Shown: positions 21,561 through 32,974, numbered from the stretch's first letter. The stretch: 64,000 nucleotides of DNA from Doryteuthis pealeii (GCA_023376005.1 CM042152.1:70945071-71009070), one strand, 5' to 3'. Program-made: numbers and translations. Notes: generated by a model from the sequence alone, not told the origin.

Positions 21561-21800
21561 GGCCAGCAGGCTAACGACCGAATTTAACCTACTCTCTCTG
21601 AATTAGACCAAACAAATTCTAATACGTATGACATTCCTAAACCTGCAACACATTTATTCAATTAAGAATAAAAGCAGAACTAAATGCGTTGAACCTAAAA
21701 GAAACAGGTGTCAGTAGACTGTCAATAACAATTGTTATTACAACACTTGAGAATAGAGCTCAATGACGACATTCTATCATGCGTTACGTTCTATCTCTAA

Positions 21801-22087
21801 ATGGAGGCGCTCGTTGTATTATGGTTATCATCGTTGGAAATGGACACGGCGAACGAACCGAGTTCAAATTTTGGACAAAGCTGGGTGCATTTCACAGAGC
21901 ACAATGCATCCAACTATTCTACCTCCTGTTATGGATAAATTGTAGGACAGACTGTGCTCTTTAACCTTATTATGACAACCGGCCTAGAAGAAGGAAAAAA
22001 AACTCTAAATTCAAACCTGTTAAACTCTGCTAAAAATGGCCCCGTGTCGTATCCAGCTCGCGCGGGGGCGTTGGCTACATACATATC
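21801..22087 (+). mobile_element. SINE-B, full length, diverged
   Basis: Head GGAGGCGCTCGTTGTATTAT, box B GAGTTCAAATTT, body and tail CGGGGGCGTTGGCTACATAC. Box A has decayed. Confidence 0.8.
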
Positions 22088-22274
22088 TCTTGTAAGAATC
22101 AGTGACACTTATTATGATGACAACCCTTTCTCTTTCGGACAACTCACTGTTATGTAATTGTTGGTAAGCTAGTCTTACAAATCAATCAATTGAATTGTGG
22201 AAATATTAATCTTAAAGATAGAATCTTTCAACTTCTTCTTCAATTTATATATTAATACGCCTGTTCCTAAATCT

Positions 22275-22350
22275 TCCTTCCGTTATCCTGCAATGTCATC
22301 TGGTTAAAAGTGACACCGACCAAATTGTCCAAGATGCAATGCAAAAATGT
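22275..22350 (+). mobile_element. HEL-1 fragment
   Basis: Matches the 5' part of the complete HEL-1 at 46865: TATCCTGCAATGTCATCTGG against TATCATCTTGCAACGCCCTC with the same following order. Confidence 0.4.
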
Positions 22351-22619
22351 GAATACAGATTATCTGTTGTCGCTTAATCGCAGATTTCTTATTTGTCCCA
22401 TTTTATTTCACCGAATTTTAAGAATGAAACCTTCCAAATGGTCTTGCGTCACTTAAATGCCCAACGTAAAATTGAAATGAATTTTTAAAAAGTTACGTGT
22501 TTGTTTTATTTGTAGTGTTAAAATTGTGAATTACGGCAAATATTTTGGTAATTCTGGTTTGATTTATATGTAATGAAATAGCAAATCATCGTTTCTGGCT
22601 TAAATACATGGATGAGTAA

Positions 22620-22980
22620 AAAAAAGTAATGCCATTTTGTTTAGGACAGGTATAATTACCAACACAGGAACATGTATTATACATCAAAATGAAGCTGGTC
22701 CTCTGTGGATCACATCCCTACTTCTCCACATAGTCACCGTGTCTCCAATAGCAATGTTCCACCTTCGAATGAGAGCATGTATCCCTGCCCCGTAAAATTC
22801 TGTTTACTGTTCTTTGAGCCACTTCTTCACTACAGATTTCCATTCCTCGTCACTGGAATAATGTTTGCTTCTCAAACCCTCTTTCATGGGGCTGAAGATA
22901 TGATAGTCTGAGGGCAAACATTATGCCAGTGACGAGGAAGTGAAATCTGTAGTGAAGAAGTGGCTCAAAGAACAGTCAAG
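22620..22980 (-). mobile_element. Mariner 3' end with fold-back of transposase tail
   Basis: The plus-strand start AAAAAGTAATGCCATTTTG is a mariner-type terminus. Translating the reverse strand with frameshifts gives the end of a mariner transposase of the kind that closes in GDYVEK. 22801-22873 and 22911-22979 are inverted copies of the same C-terminal stretch (ACTTCTTCACTACAGATTTC and its complement), so the remnant forms a hairpin. Confidence 0.75.
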
Positions 22981-22983
22981 TTA

Positions 22984-23412
22984 CCTTCCTGTCACGCTGG
23001 TAGGGAGTTTGCATTCAGTTTTCCTTCTCTTGCACTTACCAAAGCTAGACAACCCATACCCTACTCATAGCTGGGAGAGAAGAGGTGGATTCTTGCCTAG
23101 TTGAAGACAATAATTGACTGCCTTGGGGACTCCATATCCTGGTTTCTGCCACTCTACCACTCTACCAGGGTAAGTTACCTTCCTGCGATGTTTGTAGGAG
23201 ATTTAAATTCAGTTTTCCTTGTTTTAGGTTGGTTCCCCTTACTAAAGCTAGAGAGCCCATACACTACTACTTACGCATAAATGAGAGAGAAAAGGTGTGT
23301 TCATGCCTTTCCTAAAGTCATTAATGTGAAGTGAAATGCAAACAGCCTCGTCTGCAATTTGAACTCGGCTCGCCGAATCTATTTTCTACGTCGATAACCA
23401 TTATACAAAAAC
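22984..23412 (-). mobile_element. Two degenerate SINE-B copies
   Basis: 22984-23155 and 23160-23412 are consecutive minus-strand copies, both with ATTCAGTTTTCCTT and GCCTAGTT/GCCTTTCCTAA body motifs. The second retains box B (AATTTGAACTCGG). The 23410-23930 stretch shows only a short (GT)n at 23667-23690. Confidence 0.7.
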
Positions 23413-23931
23413 ACTCCCTTAAATGTGTTAAATACCTATTATCTAAACCGTATGAAATTAAATTTAAAACAGCATCTTTAGATACCAATGATACTGTTGT
23501 CTGCCATTTCACTTTCCGTTTCATATCATTACACATTTTCCTCCGTCTTATCATCGAAAGGTGAAAACAAAGTTCTCGAGATAATCAAATACTTATGTAT
23601 TTATGTTCGATAATACTTGGGTCATAGAGTGGAAATCTATAACACATAAATCTCTCATTTTTTTTCTTGTGTGTGTGTGTGTGTGTGTGTCAAACGAACT
23701 CTTAGAAAATTAGTAACGGCTGGCGAGTATAGAGCAGCTCCACTCGCCATTAGACGAACGTACGAATTCGCATTGAATTTCAAAGGAAACCGGTTTCAAA
23801 GGTCAATGTACAACGCTTCCGCCGCCCGTGGCTGATTTGTAGTAAAGTTATTTTCATGCTTTTTTTTTTAAGAAAAATCCGAAATTAATTTCGCAATAAC
23901 TCTTACCAGTTTGAAAAGACATTAATTGATA

Positions 23932-24430
23932 CTAGCAGCACCTGTGGATATACCACAGTATGGTAATTTAATTATTACAACGTTTGATATGTTTACTTAA
24001 GAGCTATTGCTAAATTGTTCAATATGTAGAAAGTATAAAAATTGATTAAAGTCTCTCTCTCTCTCTCTCTTTTCATGATGTTCGATTGAAACAGATTAGC
24101 GATATCGCTTCTGCGTGCTCACCCCCTCTCTATTGCTTTCTCTTACACCCTTTCTTTCTTTCTTTCTTTCTTAACATATTTTTCTGTGTGACATGTCCTT
24201 TTTCTTTCCCTTTATTTCTTTATAATAAAAACAGAATGGTCCATTATTTAGCTGAAGTGATGACACCTATAATAAATAAGAACTCGGTGGATGAGCAACA
24301 ACATATAATCAGGATTTACATTTATGAATTTTATCTTGGACGATTTGGATAGTCTCATTTTTAACCAGGGGTTGTTGCAAGATGACAACGGTTGTACAAT
24401 TAAGGAACACTAGTATTTTTATATATATTA

Positions 24431-24465
<35 letters not shown>
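23932..24465 (-). mobile_element. HEL-1 non-autonomous Helitron
   Basis: On the minus strand the 3' end has a hairpin CTGTGGTATATCCACAG followed by GTGCTG and CTAG, then a flanking T. The interior matches the complete copy at 46865-47373. The 5' end is masked by an (AT)n at 24420-24463. It contains (CT)n and (CTTT)n tracts. Confidence 0.75.
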
Positions 24466-24466
<1 letters not shown>

Positions 24467-24759
24467 TTTTCTTTAGTTCAGAACAATGCGTCATCAAAAT
24501 ACTACCATGAGAGCGTTGGGGTCTGGATATACCCGAGAAAAAGAAAACGAAATCTTACACCGGTCTTAGCCGCAAAAATTTATGTGGTTAAAAAATTCCG
24601 TCACGTACATTAATTTTTCTTTTTTAATTTTAAATGATATCATTTAACTATTCTTGAATTTTACAAAACAAATTATAAGTTAGATACAAAACACAATAGT
24701 TTTATTGTTTAATAATAAGTAATGCTAAAAGTACGGATTCCCATTAGGTCAACGAAAAT

Positions 24760-25262
24760 GGAGGCGCGTGGTGTAATGGTTACCGTCGTAGAAAAATGGA
24801 CAAGGCGAAATGGAGTTCAAATCCTGGACGCGGCTGCTTGTATTTCACAGAACCTTAATAATTCCCCCCGCCCTTCGGGGCCTGGACTGGGGAGGAATTG
24901 AATTAACGGCGTGATCCCGGGGGGGGGGCATCCCCCAAACAACACCTGCCCTTTAAAAAGACAGGGCTGTGTTCATTGCCCAGTTCTTGAGGCACCCCTT
25001 TAGTGGGAATGCCGAAGGGATCCATGTATTGTTTGTGCCTGCCATACCATGAGCTTCGATTCATGGGTGACCCCCGCAAAAATGGATCTTTGTGTCTAAC
25101 CTGCATGGTTGGATGTGGGAAAATATCATAATCCCCTTGGGAAAGGTACAAATCCAGCTATTCTCCCTCCACGTATGGGTGAAATAGTAGGACAGACTAG
25201 GTTCATTAACCTTGGTATAGCAACCGGTCTAGGAGAAGGAAAACTCTTAATTCAAACCAAAG
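24760..25262 (+). mobile_element. SINE-B split by element H
   Basis: The 5' segment 24760-24858 (GGAGGCGCGTGGTGTAATGG to TTTCACAGAACCTTAATA) and the 3' segment 25128-25262 (CCCTTGGGAAAGGT onward) join to a regular SINE-B once the intervening 270 bp are removed. Confidence 0.8.
24859..25127 (-). mobile_element. Element H, inserted in SINE-B
   Basis: Minus-strand copy of a repeat also at 34010, 55930 and 63830. Landmarks on the sense strand are GGCAATGAACACAGCCCTGT and, after a C-rich turn, a GGGATCACGC(C)GTTAAT end. There is no convincing coding sequence. The short ATAAT/TAATA at the junctions could be a small target duplication. The class is unknown. Confidence 0.65.
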
Positions 25263-25485
25263 AGACTCTCTTCTCGTTAGTCAAAACTACTTTGAGGGCT
25301 CCTCCTCCTATTTGTATTTGTATAACATACTGCTCTAAAGCAGCGATGAACTTGTGGCGGACGGCTATGGTTTCCACGACCGAAGGTTGTCTTCGTATGT
25401 TTGTCGTTTTGGAAACCACAACTCGTCGTCAACATTTTTAGTTGAGATGGAACAAACCACGAAAACTTTCTACTGCCCAATCTGC

Positions 25486-25905
25486 TTGGGCTCTACAATT
25501 CAGCGACTGCACCTCTGTAGATGTGTAAGAACCCACCCAGTGGGGCCACCTGCTGGCCTTAGGTGGTGACGCCTGATGCTTAAAGACGGAATCTTGGTGG
25601 CTATGTAGTCTATGACTTGCAACTGCATCTAATGGTGAAGGTCCAATTCTGGAGCTCTGGTGAGTGTTGAGTATCTCTTTATCGCCATTAATCTCAAGTC
25701 CACCCTGACCCGGAGTGATTCTACCTGTTAGGGTTCAATCTGGGGGTTAAATAGAAGAAAATGAGTTAACAAAAATGTGTTTAAAAATATATTTTTAAAA
25801 AAAAGAATTTTCAGTACCCATCAAGAATGAATATAATAAAACGTCTTCGGCATAAAATAACCCAACAAGGGTTGACATGCCGTAAAATCCAAGAAAGAAA
25901 GAAAG
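25486..25905 (+). mobile_element. TSL copy 6, internally deleted
   Basis: The 5' segment with CAGCGACTGCACCTCTGTAG joins directly from GTAGTCTATGACTTGCAAC to ATCTAATGGTGAAGG, losing the middle of the coding-like region. It then continues to an intact tail stem-loop (25852-25890) followed by (GAAA)n. Confidence 0.75.
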
Positions 25906-25974
25906 AAAACCGAAAATCGTCAATACATAGATTAAAGAACAACCCTGTAATCAGTTTTTTAAATTATTCTTTTC

Positions 25975-26230
25975 TTTCGCCCCTTTTTTCACTAATTAGA
26001 GGTTAACTAAAAAGTTTACAAATAAATAAATATCTACGATTCTGTGTAAAATTTATATGTAAAATATTCAAAATAACTATTTAATTAATAATTAATATAT
26101 ACACGCACCATTCTATTTGAGGGGGGGAGCAGAACAAAGTTTCCATTTCTAATTGTTTACACATTTGATGAATTTGATGATTTTACTTACTGCCAGATTG
26201 ATACGTTGTCTCCAAACAAAACATTTTTAT
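25975..26230 (+). mobile_element. HEL-2 fragment (3' half)
   Basis: Reverse complement of the region around 14870-15080. Shared features are TTAGTTAACTTTTT-like sequence, the ATTAATTATTAATTAAATA block and TTGATGATTTTACTTAC. Confidence 0.55.
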
Positions 26231-26270
26231 TCTTAAAACACACACCCATACACACACGCGCGTGCATTGG

Positions 26271-26306
<36 letters not shown>

Positions 26307-26776
26307 GAGTGTATGTACGACGGCCACATAGTATATTTTACTAATTTTCGCAGGCCTAAGAAGATTGGATTAATAAATGGACGAATTAAATGTAAATGAA
26401 TGAATAAATCTCATTTTGATTGTTTTTGTTTTGTTTTTTTGTTTTTTGTTTTTTTTTGGGGGGTGTTAGTATAATATGATTCATAAGATAAGAGAAATGT
26501 CACAATTACAAAACAAAACAAAACAAATAACAACGTCATTATATATATAATTATATTATATATATAATTATATTATATCATTATATCATTATATATAATG
26601 AGTGAGCATTTCATACGCTTGCAAATGATCAAACGAAAATCAATTACTTAATTTCAGTTGAGAAAGCAAGTTATTCTCTTCAATATTTCGATAAAATCTT
26701 GTTGCGGGCCGGATGTCGCCCACGGGCTGCAGTTGGTATAGGCAGTAACTTTCAAATAAATCCTTTTCTATATATT

Positions 26777-27030
26777 TACCCAAACCCTTCCACAAGAGCA
26801 GGATGCAACACAAGGTCGGTTTTTAAACAGTTTAACAGGTTTGAAATCGGAGTTTTCCTTCTAGATCGGTTGAAGAACTCAGTCTGCCCTACTACTTACT
26901 CATATGTGGGTGAGAATAATTGAATTCATATATTTTCCAAGAGCATTAACGCTATGTGAAATGTAAACAGACACGTCCAGTAATTGAACTCGGATCGCTG
27001 AGTCCATTTCATTTAGATATGAACTAACAA
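26777..27030 (-). mobile_element. SINE-B, nearly complete
   Basis: Tail TTCCACAAGAGCAGGATGCA through the head (GTAATTGAACTCGGATCG) on the reverse strand. Preceded by a (CT)n at 26273-26305 and an (ATAT/TAAT) tract at 26540-26600. Confidence 0.75.
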
Positions 27031-27044
27031 TGAAGCGATTCCCT

Positions 27045-27440
27045 AACCTTTAGGCATAAAATAATTCCTGACGGGCTGATATGCCGTTAAAATCAATCAA
27101 TCATATTACTGTGTGGAAATTATTTGTACTTATAATAGTCACTTGAAGCTATAATTGTTTACTAAGCATTAGTTTTATTAGTTAGTTTAAACCATATAAT
27201 TGTTTGCAAATTATTTGTGTTAGATAGGAATATTTGAAACCACACAACTCTGTGCAAATTATTTGTATTAGATAATTCTTTATTACACGGATGAATGCAA
27301 ACAAATTATAGTAGACAAATTTTAAAAAATGCAATCGAGCATTAAAAATGTATTAATGATTAAAATTAAACATTTAAAAATAATTAAAATTTCAGCATTA
27401 AATGACCCGTAATGAGTTGATATGCCGTTAAACAAATAAA
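27045..27440 (+). repeat. Two isolated TSL-type tail stem-loops
   Basis: 27048-27090 (GGCATAAAATAATTCC ... GATATGCCGTTAAAATC) and 27393-27437 (GCATTAAATGACCCG ... GATATGCCGTTAAACAA) carry only the 3' stem-loop and tail. They are extreme 5' truncations of TSL or SINE-D retroposons. Confidence 0.65.
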
Positions 27441-27534
27441 CCAAATCTTCGAAATGCAATGAGCGGGAGTAATTCAACCTCTAACACTGCAATCAATCAA
27501 TGGATGAAAGGAAAATTCTCAATTATTTAGATTT

Positions 27535-27860
27535 TTGAACTGTTGTCCTTATCTTTATTGTTATATAGACAACGTTTCGCCCGATGTTCCCTTCTGTCTT
27601 ATTCAGGTGTTTCTTGTCAAACTCGGGGGCCTTCATATCGTAATTGGGAGACTTCACGGAACTTCGAAAGGAATCCTTTATCTATTCCATTGGGGTAGAT
27701 TGTTCCCATTTTAAATTCTGTGTTCGACTAGGATATTCCTGTGTTCGACAAGAAACACCTGAAGAAGTCAGAAGGGTACATCCGCCGAAACGTTGTGTAT
27801 ATAACAACAAAGATGAGGACAACAGTCCGAAAAATTTAAATAATACGAATTATTAAGCCT
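27535..27860. mobile_element. Fold-back element, copy 1
   Basis: The ends are inverted: TGTTGTCCTTATCTTTATTG at 27541 against CAACAAAGATGAGGACAAC at 27806, with CAACGTTTCG and CGAAACGTTG inside the arms. A diverged second copy is at 57790-58095. The 96-codon-scale frames inside are not conserved between copies. Confidence 0.65.
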
Positions 27861-28329
27861 CGCCTACAAAATTCAGGCAAACAATTCTCTATCTTCAGAT
27901 TTCTCTAAACATCTAGTGAGACGCACTGGAAGAAAGATAAGGAGCCTCACTAACACTGCATTCTTTAATTCGTCATCTTCTCTAAAAACACAAGGCAAAT
28001 GGCTAAAGCAAAAAAAAAAACAAAAAAAACAAAACAAAGTTCATATTACAAATGGCTGCAGCTGCCCAAAACCATTTGTGGTCGAGCAAAAGTGTGGTCA
28101 CGTGTTTCCGGTCGTTTCTATCTCATTATTTCAACCATTTCTCTTATTTAGTCAAAATTGTTTCCGCAGAAATAACAAAGATCAAAAACTATTTTGCCTT
28201 CCCGCCAAAACTGAAAGGTCACAACAGACTCCGTGTATCGGCGATGGAAACTTGAAACCTCTGAGAGCTGTTGATGCGCCCGCGATAATGAACAGAAACT
28301 TTAGAGTTATTTCAAGGGAGCTTACTGTA

Positions 28330-28530
28330 GAGTAATGGTTAACACGCCAATTACGCAATCCTGATACGTACATGGATGGGGGACCGCTTGATAACTCCAG
28401 GTACTATAGTTATTTACTAAGCTTAACATAGATGTGGCTCAATGCCTGAAGTATGGGGCGCCCAGTGAGAATCGAACTCACTAGCAATGGCCTGCAAATC
28501 TAGTTGGATTTTACAGCATGTCTATCTTTT
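28330..28530 (+). mobile_element. 5S-derived / tRNA-like composite repeat
   Basis: 28365-28405 resembles the 5S rRNA internal control C box and 3' end (ATGGATGGGGGACCGCTTGA ... CTCCAGGTACT). It is followed by TTATTTACTAAGCTTA and, on the opposite strand, a tRNA-like segment (28445-28510, box B GAGTTCGATTCTC). A related composite is at 34250-34405. Confidence 0.55.
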
Positions 28531-28786
28531 CTTCAGATTCTTATTACAATTTTTATGTAATGGCTTCCTCGCCAATGCCCTCGGCAGTCCAAGCAAGCAT
28601 TCGCGTAGAAGTGATCAATAACTAGCAGGTCAATGTTCAACCATTACACCACGTGAGATGCCCAACTCCAGGTACTATAAGTCACTTTAATTTTGCAACT
28701 TTGCTGTTTTTTAATCTTTTGTTTACGCTTGGAACAGGAAGAAATGACAGTTTGAAATTTAGTCCGGCTTACAATCAAAACATGTT

Positions 28787-28895
28787 TAACACACCGGTCC
28801 TCGTTCAATAACCAAAGTTAAGCAACGTAGCGCCTAATTAGCGCTTGGATGGGGTACCGCTTGAGAACTCCAGGTACTGCAAGTCTCTTTAATTT
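28787..28895 (+). rRNA. 5S rRNA pseudogene (5S-like, truncated at 5' end)
   Basis: Follows animal 5S rRNA from ACACCGGTCCTCG through box A-like AAGTTAAGCAACGTAGCG, TTAGCGCTTGGATGGGGTACC (box C) and CTCCAGGTACTGCAAG. Several substitutions and a missing first ~25 bases argue for a pseudogene or a 5S-derived SINE rather than an active gene. Confidence 0.65.
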
Positions 28896-28999
28896 TATAA
28901 AAAAATGTAATAGTAAAGTTGTTTCTCTATTCTACCATGAATGTGACTCTGTGTAAACACTGTTAGAGTCCGGGAAATTTATATTCTTTTGTATTTTGG

Positions 29000-29255
29000 G
29001 GCCGTTTTAGTTCAGTCGGTAGAGCATCCGCCTAAGAATCGCAAGATTCCGGGTTTTATCCGGTCCTCGCCAGCTTAGAGTATGAGTAGCACAGCTTGGG
29101 TAAGCTGATCTGTGCGGCAAAGGAGGTGACTGTAGATGTGGCGCTCCACCTCAGCAAAAACAACCTTCTGCTGTTAGCACTAGCGAAAAGGTGATTAACG
29201 ATCTCGCTGTTCGGTTGATACTGACAATAGGCCACTCCATCGACTTTATAATTTT
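29000..29255 (+). mobile_element. SINE-A copy 4, full length
   Basis: Complete head with box A TTTAGTTCAGTCGGTAGAGC and a body with an 11-bp local insertion (CTTGGGTAAGC) before GATCTGTGCGGCAAAG. It ends in ATCGACTTTATAATT. Confidence 0.85.
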
Positions 29256-29525
29256 TTTACTATTGTATTTTAATGAATTTATAAAAAAAACAGTCAAGCG
29301 GTTCCTATCTCTTTTTCAGATTCTTATTGCAATTTTTATGTGATGGTCTCCCCACCAACACCCTCGGCAGTCCAAGTAAGCATTCGCGTAGAAGTGATCA
29401 ACAATTAGCAGGTCAATGTTCAACCCCTGGTCACGAAGATTTATTGGGAACAACAAATTGGAAATCGAATGAGTGATTGGCAGTGTATCAGAAGGCTTAG
29501 AGAAGAATAAAACTAACAAATTGTT

Positions 29526-30500
29526 AGTACTCTGTGTCCTTCTTAAACTGGACGAGAGATAAGTACCTGGGAATATTAGAAGTGGATATCATCAATCAAA
29601 CGGAGATGAAAGAAAAAATAAGAAAGAAATATCTCAGAAGAATAAGAAAACTTTTTGAAACCAAACTCTGCAGTAGAAATATCAAAGTAATAAATACATT
29701 GTAAAATACTCTGGGTCCTTCTTAAACTGGACAAGAGATAAGTACAGAAGTATATTTAGTTGGTTGGGTTTTACAGCATGTCAACCCTTGGGTCATTTTA
29801 TGCCGAAGATGTTTTTGTTTTATTCTTTCTTGTTGGGTATTCAAATTTTTTAAACTCATTTTAGCACATTTTTAAACTTATTTTTTATCTATCTAGCCCA
29901 TAGACGAGACTCAAACAGTTACTACCACTCCTTTTCAGAGTGGACCTGGGAGTAATGGCAATGAAGGGATACTTTACACTCCCCAGAGTTCCAGAATTGG
30001 AACCTCACCACTATCTCCAGTTTAACGTCATACACAGGACACCAGGAATATAGACCACAGAACAAAGAAATTGATACCAATGTACAGGGCCTTACACTCG
30101 GGAGATGACATAAGTAGACTACATTGAAAAATAAAAGAAGGGCAATGTGGACTTGCCAGCATTGACGGTTGCGTGGAATCAGCAATTCAGGGACTTGCAA
30201 AAAATGCAAAGAAAGATTGGTTACAGAATGCAGTAACAGTGATAATTTGAGAACAAACAGAAAAACAACAACCACAAAATTTTAAAAACAAAATTGTGAA
30301 GAAAAACAACTGTATGCATACTTCAAGCAACAGACTAAGGAAATTGCATATGAAATGACCTGGATATGGCTACAAAGGGGAAAATGATTAACTGAATCTC
30401 TATTCATATCAGTACAAAATACTCCCATAAGGACTAATTATGTCCAAGGAAAAATTGATAATACGCAAGGGAATAGAAAATGTAGGCTATGTGGTGATAT
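29526..30500 (+). mobile_element. LINE-2 fragment split by a TSL copy
   Basis: 29566-29705 encodes KYLGILEVD...MKEKIRKKYLRR, the thumb-side region following the reverse transcriptase core. 30060-30110 continues with KKLIPMYRALHSGDD, then GLASIDGCVESAIQ, and near 30466 NRKCRLCGD. The order matches a widespread animal non-LTR retrotransposon ORF2. Frameshifts and stops show it is dead. A 40-bp stretch (CTTCTTAAACTGGAC...) is duplicated at 29536 and 29717. The LINE clade is not assigned. Confidence 0.8.
29758..30055 (-). mobile_element. TSL copy 7 (3' half) inside LINE-2
   Basis: Starts at (CCAA)2 next to the LINE sequence and runs through the tail stem-loop to GTTTAACGTCATACACAGGA. It lies between two parts of the LINE-2 frame, so it inserted after the LINE. 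Confidence 0.8.
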
Positions 30501-30506
30501 AGATAT

Positions 30507-30660
30507 CTACCTACCCTTCCTCCGCACGATGTTACACAAGGTCAATTTCTTAAGGAGCCCAGTCTGCCCTACGATTTATCCACAGCTGGAGTGAGAATAG
30601 TTGGATTCATACTTTTCCCAAAGGTATTAATACTATGTGAAATGCAAACAGCTTCGTTTT
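30507..30660 (-). mobile_element. SINE-B with internal deletion
   Basis: Tail CTCCGCACGATGTTACACAA runs into AATTTCTTAAGGAGCCCAGTC, skipping about 60 bp of the body, and then into TATTAATACTATGTGAAATG. The head is absent. Confidence 0.7.
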
Positions 30661-30664
30661 TTGA

Positions 30665-30895
30665 TGTCCTATTGTTTTTAGGGGAGGGGTCATTTTTGAG
30701 GCCTTATTACTTTGGGGGAGGGATCATTTTTGAGGCCCAATTATTTTTAGGGGAGGGGGGTCATTTTTGAGGCCCTATTACTTTAGGGGAGGGATCATTT
30801 TCGAGGCCCTATTATTCTTAGAGGGGGAGTCATTTTTTAGGCCCAATTATTTTTAGGGGAGGAGGTCATTTTTAAGGCCCTATAATTCTTTCAAT
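30665..30895. repeat. G-rich minisatellite, ~35-bp unit, six copies
   Basis: Unit (A)GGGGAGGGRTCATTTTTGAG followed by GCCCTATTATTTTT, repeated about six times with small changes. GGGGAGGGG runs recur once per unit, so one strand is G-run rich. No frame runs through it. Confidence 0.9.
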
Positions 30896-31536
30896 TATAA
30901 TGCTTAAAAGAATAATCAAGCCTCAAAAAATTCAAGCATTCTGAAAAAATAACACCTCCTACCCCCATCGCGTCAACTTCTTGGTATTGGTCACGTGGAG
31001 AAGAGCTATGCGCATGGGTCCGTTCGTTAAATTGACCATGTGTCACATACTACAACAAAGCGTGTGTAGCTAAATACTAAGTTGAGAACTACCATTACTC
31101 TGGCCTAAGTGTCTTTTAAGCTTGTTGATAAGAATATATTCGTTTTCTTTCAGTCAACCAAACGTGTAATGACTTCTTTTTTTTCCCCGTTTAACAATAG
31201 GATCATGCTAAGATCGAGAGACACTTTACCTGAAAACAAGAAGTATTTCAATTGATAGCCTTGCGTACGACCTTTAATAATGATTATAAACGGGCCAACA
31301 ACAACAGTGTCCATTCTCTTTAAAATCTATCATCGAGTAGTTTACCGAAGAACAGCATTGATTACGAAATCACTGTCATGGATAAGTTACGACTTAAAAT
31401 TAAAAAAAAAAAGATAAAAATTAGAATAGAAAGTCTGAAGGACCATCTCCAGCACCCTTGGTAGGACCAAGGCTTTATGGGGTTCCAAAGAGAATTTGAT
31501 TTTCTCAATCCTCACATTACCGCAAGTAATATTGGA

Positions 31537-31656
31537 CTAACAGGACATGTGGATATACCACGGTATGATAATTTAATTAGTACAACGTTTGATATGTTTA
31601 CTTAAGAGCTATTGGTATTAGTTCAATATGTAAAAAGTACAATGAACTCGAATTAA

Positions 31657-31714
<58 letters not shown>

Positions 31715-31870
31715 TGCGTTTTTTCTTTATTTCCTCCTTTTCATCTTTTTATCATGTTCGATTGAAATATATTAGCATTAACGCTTCCGCGCACTCGCCT
31801 CCACCCTCTATCTTTTCCCCACTCTCATTTTTTTTTTCATTCTTATATTTTTCTGTGTAACTCTTTGCCT
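31537..31870 (-). mobile_element. HEL-1 Helitron 3' part with (CT)n
   Basis: The reverse strand ends with hairpin CGTGGTATATCCACA, TGTCCTG and TTAG before T (a variant of CTAG). A (CT)n of about 50 bp is at 31662-31711. The 5' half is missing. 30900-31530 and 31870-32570 show nothing recognisable. Confidence 0.65.
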
Positions 31871-32572
31871 ACTTTAAACCGCTCGCATTAGTCCTCCCAC
31901 CATCGCCATCCTACCGTAAACCGCTTGCAGAGGTTCCTGAACAGTTCACTTGTTTACACTGAAATATCACTACGTGAACACCCCCGTTATCTTTTGTTTT
32001 ATCTGTGAAACAACCCTGGTACTTGATTCTTATGCAATGGGAAGCCATATAGATAAAAAAAAAAATACCTAGAAAATTTGGTACAGCCGTAGGGGAAATT
32101 TGGTAGGCAAAGAGTTAAGTGTTGTTTATTTTGGTTCGGGCAACACCATTTAATCTTGCTAGTGTTATATTATAGTGTCGACAAAATAAAATAAAAAATC
32201 TGTATATGCTAATAATAGTGTGTTCCTCCATTCGAACGTTTATTTATTTTATTGCTATTGCTGCTCGACTTCCTTTTTCTTTTCTTTTCTTTATTTTTTT
32301 CTTTCATACTTTACTGTTCCTAATTACATTCCTGGGATAACCTTATAAAAATATTCAATATAGTAACTTGATAATTATAGCAATTATAACAAACTAATAA
32401 ATGAGCTAAACAAACTTCAACGGGGAATCCTCCAGTGAGTTCTCAGTAGTGAAACAAGTTTCTGGCAACTGGGCTAATCGACAATAACGCCTCACACTCC
32501 TAGGTATAACCCAATGGTTCAAGCAACGAATATTTAGCTGAAAGGTTATAGCCTACATCTGATGCCAGGAGG

Positions 32573-32974
32573 TGATTGTAGTGTAATGGTTATCGTCATA
32601 GAAAATGGATACGATGACCCGATGTTAATATTCTGGACGAGTCATGGAAAATGGACTCGTCGCCCCGAGTTCAAATCCTGGACGTGGTAATTGCATTTCA
32701 CTTAGCGCTATTACCCTTGGGAAAGGTATGAATCCTACTCTCCCTCCAGCTATGGATAAATAGTAGGGCAGACTGGGCTCTTTAACCTTGGTTAGGCAAC
32801 CGGTCTAGGAGAAGGGAAACTCTGAATTCAAACCTGTTGAACTCCGCTTAAGAAATTGACCTTGTGTCACATCCTGCTCGTGTGGAGGGGTTGGTAAATA
32901 TATAAATATTCTGGACGAGGCTGTTTTCATTCCACATAGCTCTAATAACCTTGAGAAATATATGCATCCAACTA
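32573..32974 (+). mobile_element. Outer SINE-B, interrupted by another SINE-B and by mariner
   Basis: Head at 32573-32641, continuing after the insert at 32905-32974 with GGCTGTTTTCATTCCACATA up to ATGCATCCAACTA, where a mariner end begins. It lacks the remaining body. Confidence 0.85.
32642..32904 (+). mobile_element. Inner SINE-B flanked by a 15-bp target-site duplication
   Basis: 5'-truncated SINE-B starting TCATGGAAAATGGACTCG and ending GGTTGGTAAATATAT. It is flanked by perfect copies of AATATTCTGGACGAG (32627-32641 and 32905-32919). The duplication and 5' truncation are diagnostic of target-primed reverse transcription. Confidence 0.95.

Larger units (their letters stand above)
28529..29425 (+). 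repeat. Duplicated ~110-bp block
   Basis: 28529-28640 and 29311-29425 share TCAGATTCTTATT(A/G)CAATTT, CCCTCGGCAGTCCAAG and GCATTCGCGTAGAAGTGATC at about 90% identity. A tRNA-like end lies in the first copy. No coding potential. Confidence 0.75.

Noticed and set aside
21074..21606. Two overlapping ~165-codon leucine/serine-rich frames
   Set aside because: They read through the CT minisatellite in different phases. Leucine-rich stretches resembling membrane segments are a by-product of (CT)n.
27916..28335. 139-codon plus-strand frame
   Set aside because: Includes a poly-KQ run from A-rich sequence, no family, no conservation visible; the frame ends in the 5S/tRNA composite repeat.
28787..28895. 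Functional 5S rRNA gene
   Set aside because: The first ~25 bases do not match and there are many substitutions; no poly-T terminator directly at the 3' end.
28979..29070. Functional tRNA gene
   Set aside because: The head of SINE-A copy 4 resembles a tRNA, but the anticodon and acceptor stems do not pair properly and the sequence continues into a SINE body shared by five other copies.
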